This document shows positions 61,869 to 64,000 of a stretch of 64,000 nt of DNA, one piece after another. Within the stretch, counting starts at the first letter, position 1; each line of letters starts with the position of its first letter. The DNA is from Devosia sp. 66-14 (lineage in GTDB: Bacteria; Pseudomonadota; Alphaproteobacteria; Rhizobiales; Devosiaceae). A program made the position numbers and the translations under genes. Location: positions 108,438 through 172,437 of the forward strand of contig MKVB01000002.1 of NCBI GenBank assembly GCA_001899085.1. The letters run 5' to 3'. The notes under the pieces are model-generated. The model worked only from the letters and a program-made list of their open reading frames with translations, had not been told where the DNA came from and made no database searches.

Positions 61869-63878
61869 TTACCCCTCCAGCCACGCCACCTGTTCCGGCG
61901 TCAGCTTGATGTCGAAGGCGTTCATGCTGTCGTCGAGTTCGCCGAGTTTGCGCGGGCCGATCAGCGGGATGGACGGGAAGTCCTGGGCCAGCACGTAGGC
62001 GAGCGCCACGTGGATCGGGCTCTTGCCGAGCTTGGTGGCCAGTTCGATCGCCCGGTCGCGGCGCACGAAGTTCTGCTCGTTGTACCAGACGCGCACCATC
62101 TCCTCGTTGTCGCGCTTGTCGCGGCCGGCGAGGTCGGTGAAGAAGCCGCGGGCCTGGCTCGACCAGGAGAAGTTCGGGACCTGGCGATCCTTCAGCCATT
62201 GCTTCCACTCGGCGGTGGAGGCGGTGACGCAGCCGGCCCAGATCGGGTCGAGCATTTCGGCAAGGGCGAAGTTGTTGCTGAGGGCGCCTGGCCGCTGCTT
62301 GCCGTGCTTGTCGGCATAGGCAATGGCCTCGTCGAAGCGCTCGCGAGTCCAGTTGGACCCACCGAACGGCCCGCGGATGCGACCCTTCTTCACCTCGGCA
62401 TCCATGGCGTCGACGAACTCGCCCACCGGCACGTCGAGGTTGTCGCGGTGCATGAAGTAGACGTCGACATAGTCGGTCTGCAGGCGATCGAGCGATTGGG
62501 TCAACTGCTTGGAGATGACGTCGGGATAGACCAGCGGGCTGTGGGCGCCCTTGCCGATCACCACGGCCTCTTCGCGCACGCCGCGCGACTTCTGCCACTC
62601 GCCGAACAGTTTTTCGGTGTAGCCGCCGGCATAGATGAAGGCGGTGTCGAAGATGTTGCCGCCCTTCTCCCAGAACGCATCGAGCAGGATGGCGCCCGAA
62701 GCGAAGGTGCGGAAATCCTCAAAGCCGAGCGCCGCGGCGGACGCCTGCTTGTTGACGCCCGGAATGGTGCGCTTGGGGATCACCGTGCCGCCGGATTTGA
62801 GCGGGCGGCCCGACAGCGTGTTGATACGGCGGTTCGACTTCTCGATGGTGAACTCGATGCCGGCATCGGCGCGCCATTTGTCGAGCGCGCGGGCCTGGCC
62901 GAGGCTGTCGGCCCAGGTCATGCCGGGTGCGGTCAATTCCTGCCGGCCGGCCAGGATGGCTTCGGCAGCGGCGTCGGCTTCGAACGAGAACAGGTGCTTC
63001 TGCTTGCCGACGCTGATGGTTTCGCGGGAGCCGTCATTGCGGATGATGTCGATCTTGCCGTCGCCGCCTTCGCGGCCACCATCGGCGAACCAGAAGTTGG
63101 GCACTTCGATGCGGCCGTCGGAGCCGAGGATGCGCAGCATGTTGTCCTGGTTGACGAATACCGAGCAGCTGACCTCGGCGATGATGCCGTTCTCGAACTG
63201 CAGCAGCGCCGCCGCCCAGTCATCGGTGCCTTCGGCGTTGAGGCGGGCCATGCCCGACACCTTCACCGGATCGGCGAAGGGCCGGCCGAGCGAAGCGCCG
63301 GCAATGAAGCGCGACATCGAGACCGGGTAGCCGCCGACATCGAGAATGCCGCCGCCGGCGAGTTCGGAGGCGAAGATGCGGTGGTCGGGGATGAACTTGC
63401 CCATCTGGAAGCCGAAGCTCGACTTGATGGCGCGCACTTCCCCGATGGTGCCGGAGTTGACCAGCTCCCAGAGCTTCTGGGTTTGCGGGTGGAGCCGGTA
63501 CATGAAGGCCTCGCCGACAAAGGTGCCGGCCTTCTTGTGCGCGTGGATCACCGCGTCGACTTCGAAGGCGGTGAGCGCCATCGGCTTTTCGACCAGCACA
63601 TGCTTGCCGGCTTCGGCGGCCTTGATCGCCCATTCGGCGTGCCCGGTATGGGGCAGGGCGAGATAGACCGCATCGACGTTGGGGTCGGCGAGCAGCGCAT
63701 CATAGCCGTGGATGACGCGCGCGCCGGGGAAGTCGTCGGCAAGGCCGGGCTTGTTCGGGTTACGAGTGGCGATGGCCTCGAGCTTGCCGAGCCGCGAGTC
63801 CTTGAGACCGCGGGTGAAGTCCTTGGCAATGGCGCCGGGGCCGATGATCCCCCAGCGGATGGGGGCCTGGATGGTCAT
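61869..63878 (-). CDS. Fused Gfo/Idh/MocA dehydrogenase and aldo/keto reductase
   Basis: A 669-residue protein made of two enzymes. Residues 1-345: Rossmann GIIGPGAIAKDF, EKPMAL near 99, Gfo/Idh C-terminal sheet. Residues about 355-669: aldo/keto reductase with tetrad Asp/Tyr in NIFDTAFIYAGG, Lys in VVIGKGAHS, His in YFMHRDN, and cofactor segment IPLIGPRKLGEL. The frame is unbroken and both active sites look complete. It probably performs linked redox steps on one sugar with shared NAD(P)H. The MalG-type permease gene precedes it on the same strand. Confidence 0.88.
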   Translation of the reverse strand: MTIQAPIRWGIIGPGAIAKDFTRGLKDSRLGKLEAIATRNPNKPGLADDFPGARVIHGYDALLADPNVDAVYLALPHTGHAEWAIKAAEAGKHVLVEKPMALTAFEVDAVIHAHKKAGTFVGEAFMYRLHPQTQKLWELVNSGTIGEVRAIKSSFGFQMGKFIPDHRIFASELAGGGILDVGGYPVSMSRFIAGASLGRPFADPVKVSGMARLNAEGTDDWAAALLQFENGIIAEVSCSVFVNQDNMLRILGSDGRIEVPNFWFADGGREGGDGKIDIIRNDGSRETISVGKQKHLFSFEADAAAEAILAGRQELTAPGMTWADSLGQARALDKWRADAGIEFTIEKSNRRINTLSGRPLKSGGTVIPKRTIPGVNKQASAAALGFEDFRTFASGAILLDAFWEKGGNIFDTAFIYAGGYTEKLFGEWQKSRGVREEAVVIGKGAHSPLVYPDVISKQLTQSLDRLQTDYVDVYFMHRDNLDVPVGEFVDAMDAEVKKGRIRGPFGGSNWTRERFDEAIAYADKHGKQRPGALSNNFALAEMLDPIWAGCVTASTAEWKQWLKDRQVPNFSWSSQARGFFTDLAGRDKRDNEEMVRVWYNEQNFVRRDRAIELATKLGKSPIHVALAYVLAQDFPSIPLIGPRKLGELDDSMNAFDIKLTPEQVAWLEG

Positions 63879-63902
63879 GATACTCTCCTCAAGAAATCGG
63901 GC

Positions 63903-63930
63903 CCCAGCGGCAGCGATTCCTGCCGCTGGG
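63903..63930 (-). terminator. Intercistronic hairpin after the MalG-type gene
   Basis: Perfect 11-bp arms CCCAGCGGCAG and CTGCCGCTGGG around CGATTC, between the permease stop (63949) and the fusion start (63878). No U-run. Confidence 0.5.
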
Positions 63931-63948
63931 ACAAGTAGCGGTTAGTCG

Positions 63949-64000
63949 TTATTTCACCGCGCCCAGCATGCCTTCGACGAAGCGGCGCTGGAGCAGGAAG
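63949..64000 (-). CDS. Sugar ABC transporter permease (MalG type), C-terminal fragment
   Basis: The last 16 codons read FLLQRRFVEGMLGAVK and stop at TAA (63949-63951). The QRRFVEG-x-GAVK ending is typical of MalG-type carbohydrate permeases. The rest lies beyond the window. Confidence 0.75.
   Translation of the reverse strand, partial: FLLQRRFVEGMLGAVK

Overview
The window is GC-rich and densely coded, with long runs of genes overlapping by 4 bp. It is rich in ABC sugar and peptide importers, sugar-acid enzymes, FCD-type GntR and ROK regulators, and a TRAP transporter. This gene content and the extragenic repeat families suggest a soil or plant-associated alphaproteobacterium of the Hyphomicrobiales, possibly Devosia or a relative. 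That placement is inference; no rRNA gene is present. I saw no tRNA, rRNA, CRISPR array, insertion sequence, prophage or origin.

Layout. 1-401: 3' end of an MlrC-type gene. 570-7543 (minus): an eight-gene operon encoding a Dpp/Opp-type importer, an SDR dehydrogenase and two paralogous small Cys-conserving proteins resembling L-2-amino-thiazoline-4-carboxylate hydrolases. 7967-19075: a sugar locus with a Gfo/Idh dehydrogenase, ribose-type importer and FGGY kinase on plus, and a ROK regulator, galactonate-dehydratase-like enzyme, DUF6311-like membrane protein and SDR on minus. 19364-30533: mixed housekeeping and accessory genes, including a secreted Cys protein, a sugar transferase, pncB, a TIM-barrel isomerase, a siderophore-interacting protein, an mhqO/mhqD-like pair, an L,D-transpeptidase, two tandem DedA proteins and RidA.

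30551-36693 (minus): a chromate transporter gene, then a second ribose-type importer, with a GntR/FCD regulator upstream (36858-37595). 38644-42531: an L-fucose-like sugar-acid module (FAH-family hydrolase, FucU mutarotase, GntR, UxaA-family dehydratase) arranged around a palindromic operator. 42531-47375: acylphosphatase, DUF1493-like, Rnk-like, SMP-30, GabD-like and GNAT genes. 47362-50484: CueR and a CopA with an unusual N-terminus, separated by a textbook CueR operator. 51338-55430: an L-lactate dehydrogenase, a free-standing glycyl-tRNA-synthetase-like core protein, and an ECF sigma/anti-sigma operon. 55645-58890: a TRAP transporter. 59041-61703: two ArsR-type/SRPBCC stress modules transcribed away from each other. 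61869-63878: a fused Gfo/Idh-aldo/keto reductase. 63949-64000: the last codons of a MalG-type permease.

The best candidates for undescribed biology are the Dpp-SDR-paired-hydrolase operon, the stand-alone GlyRS-like protein, the dehydrogenase-aldo/keto reductase fusion, and the related ACATGT-centred palindromes that could tie the fucose-like module to lactate oxidation. Nothing here was checked by database search; family calls rest on motifs and overall sequence resemblance.
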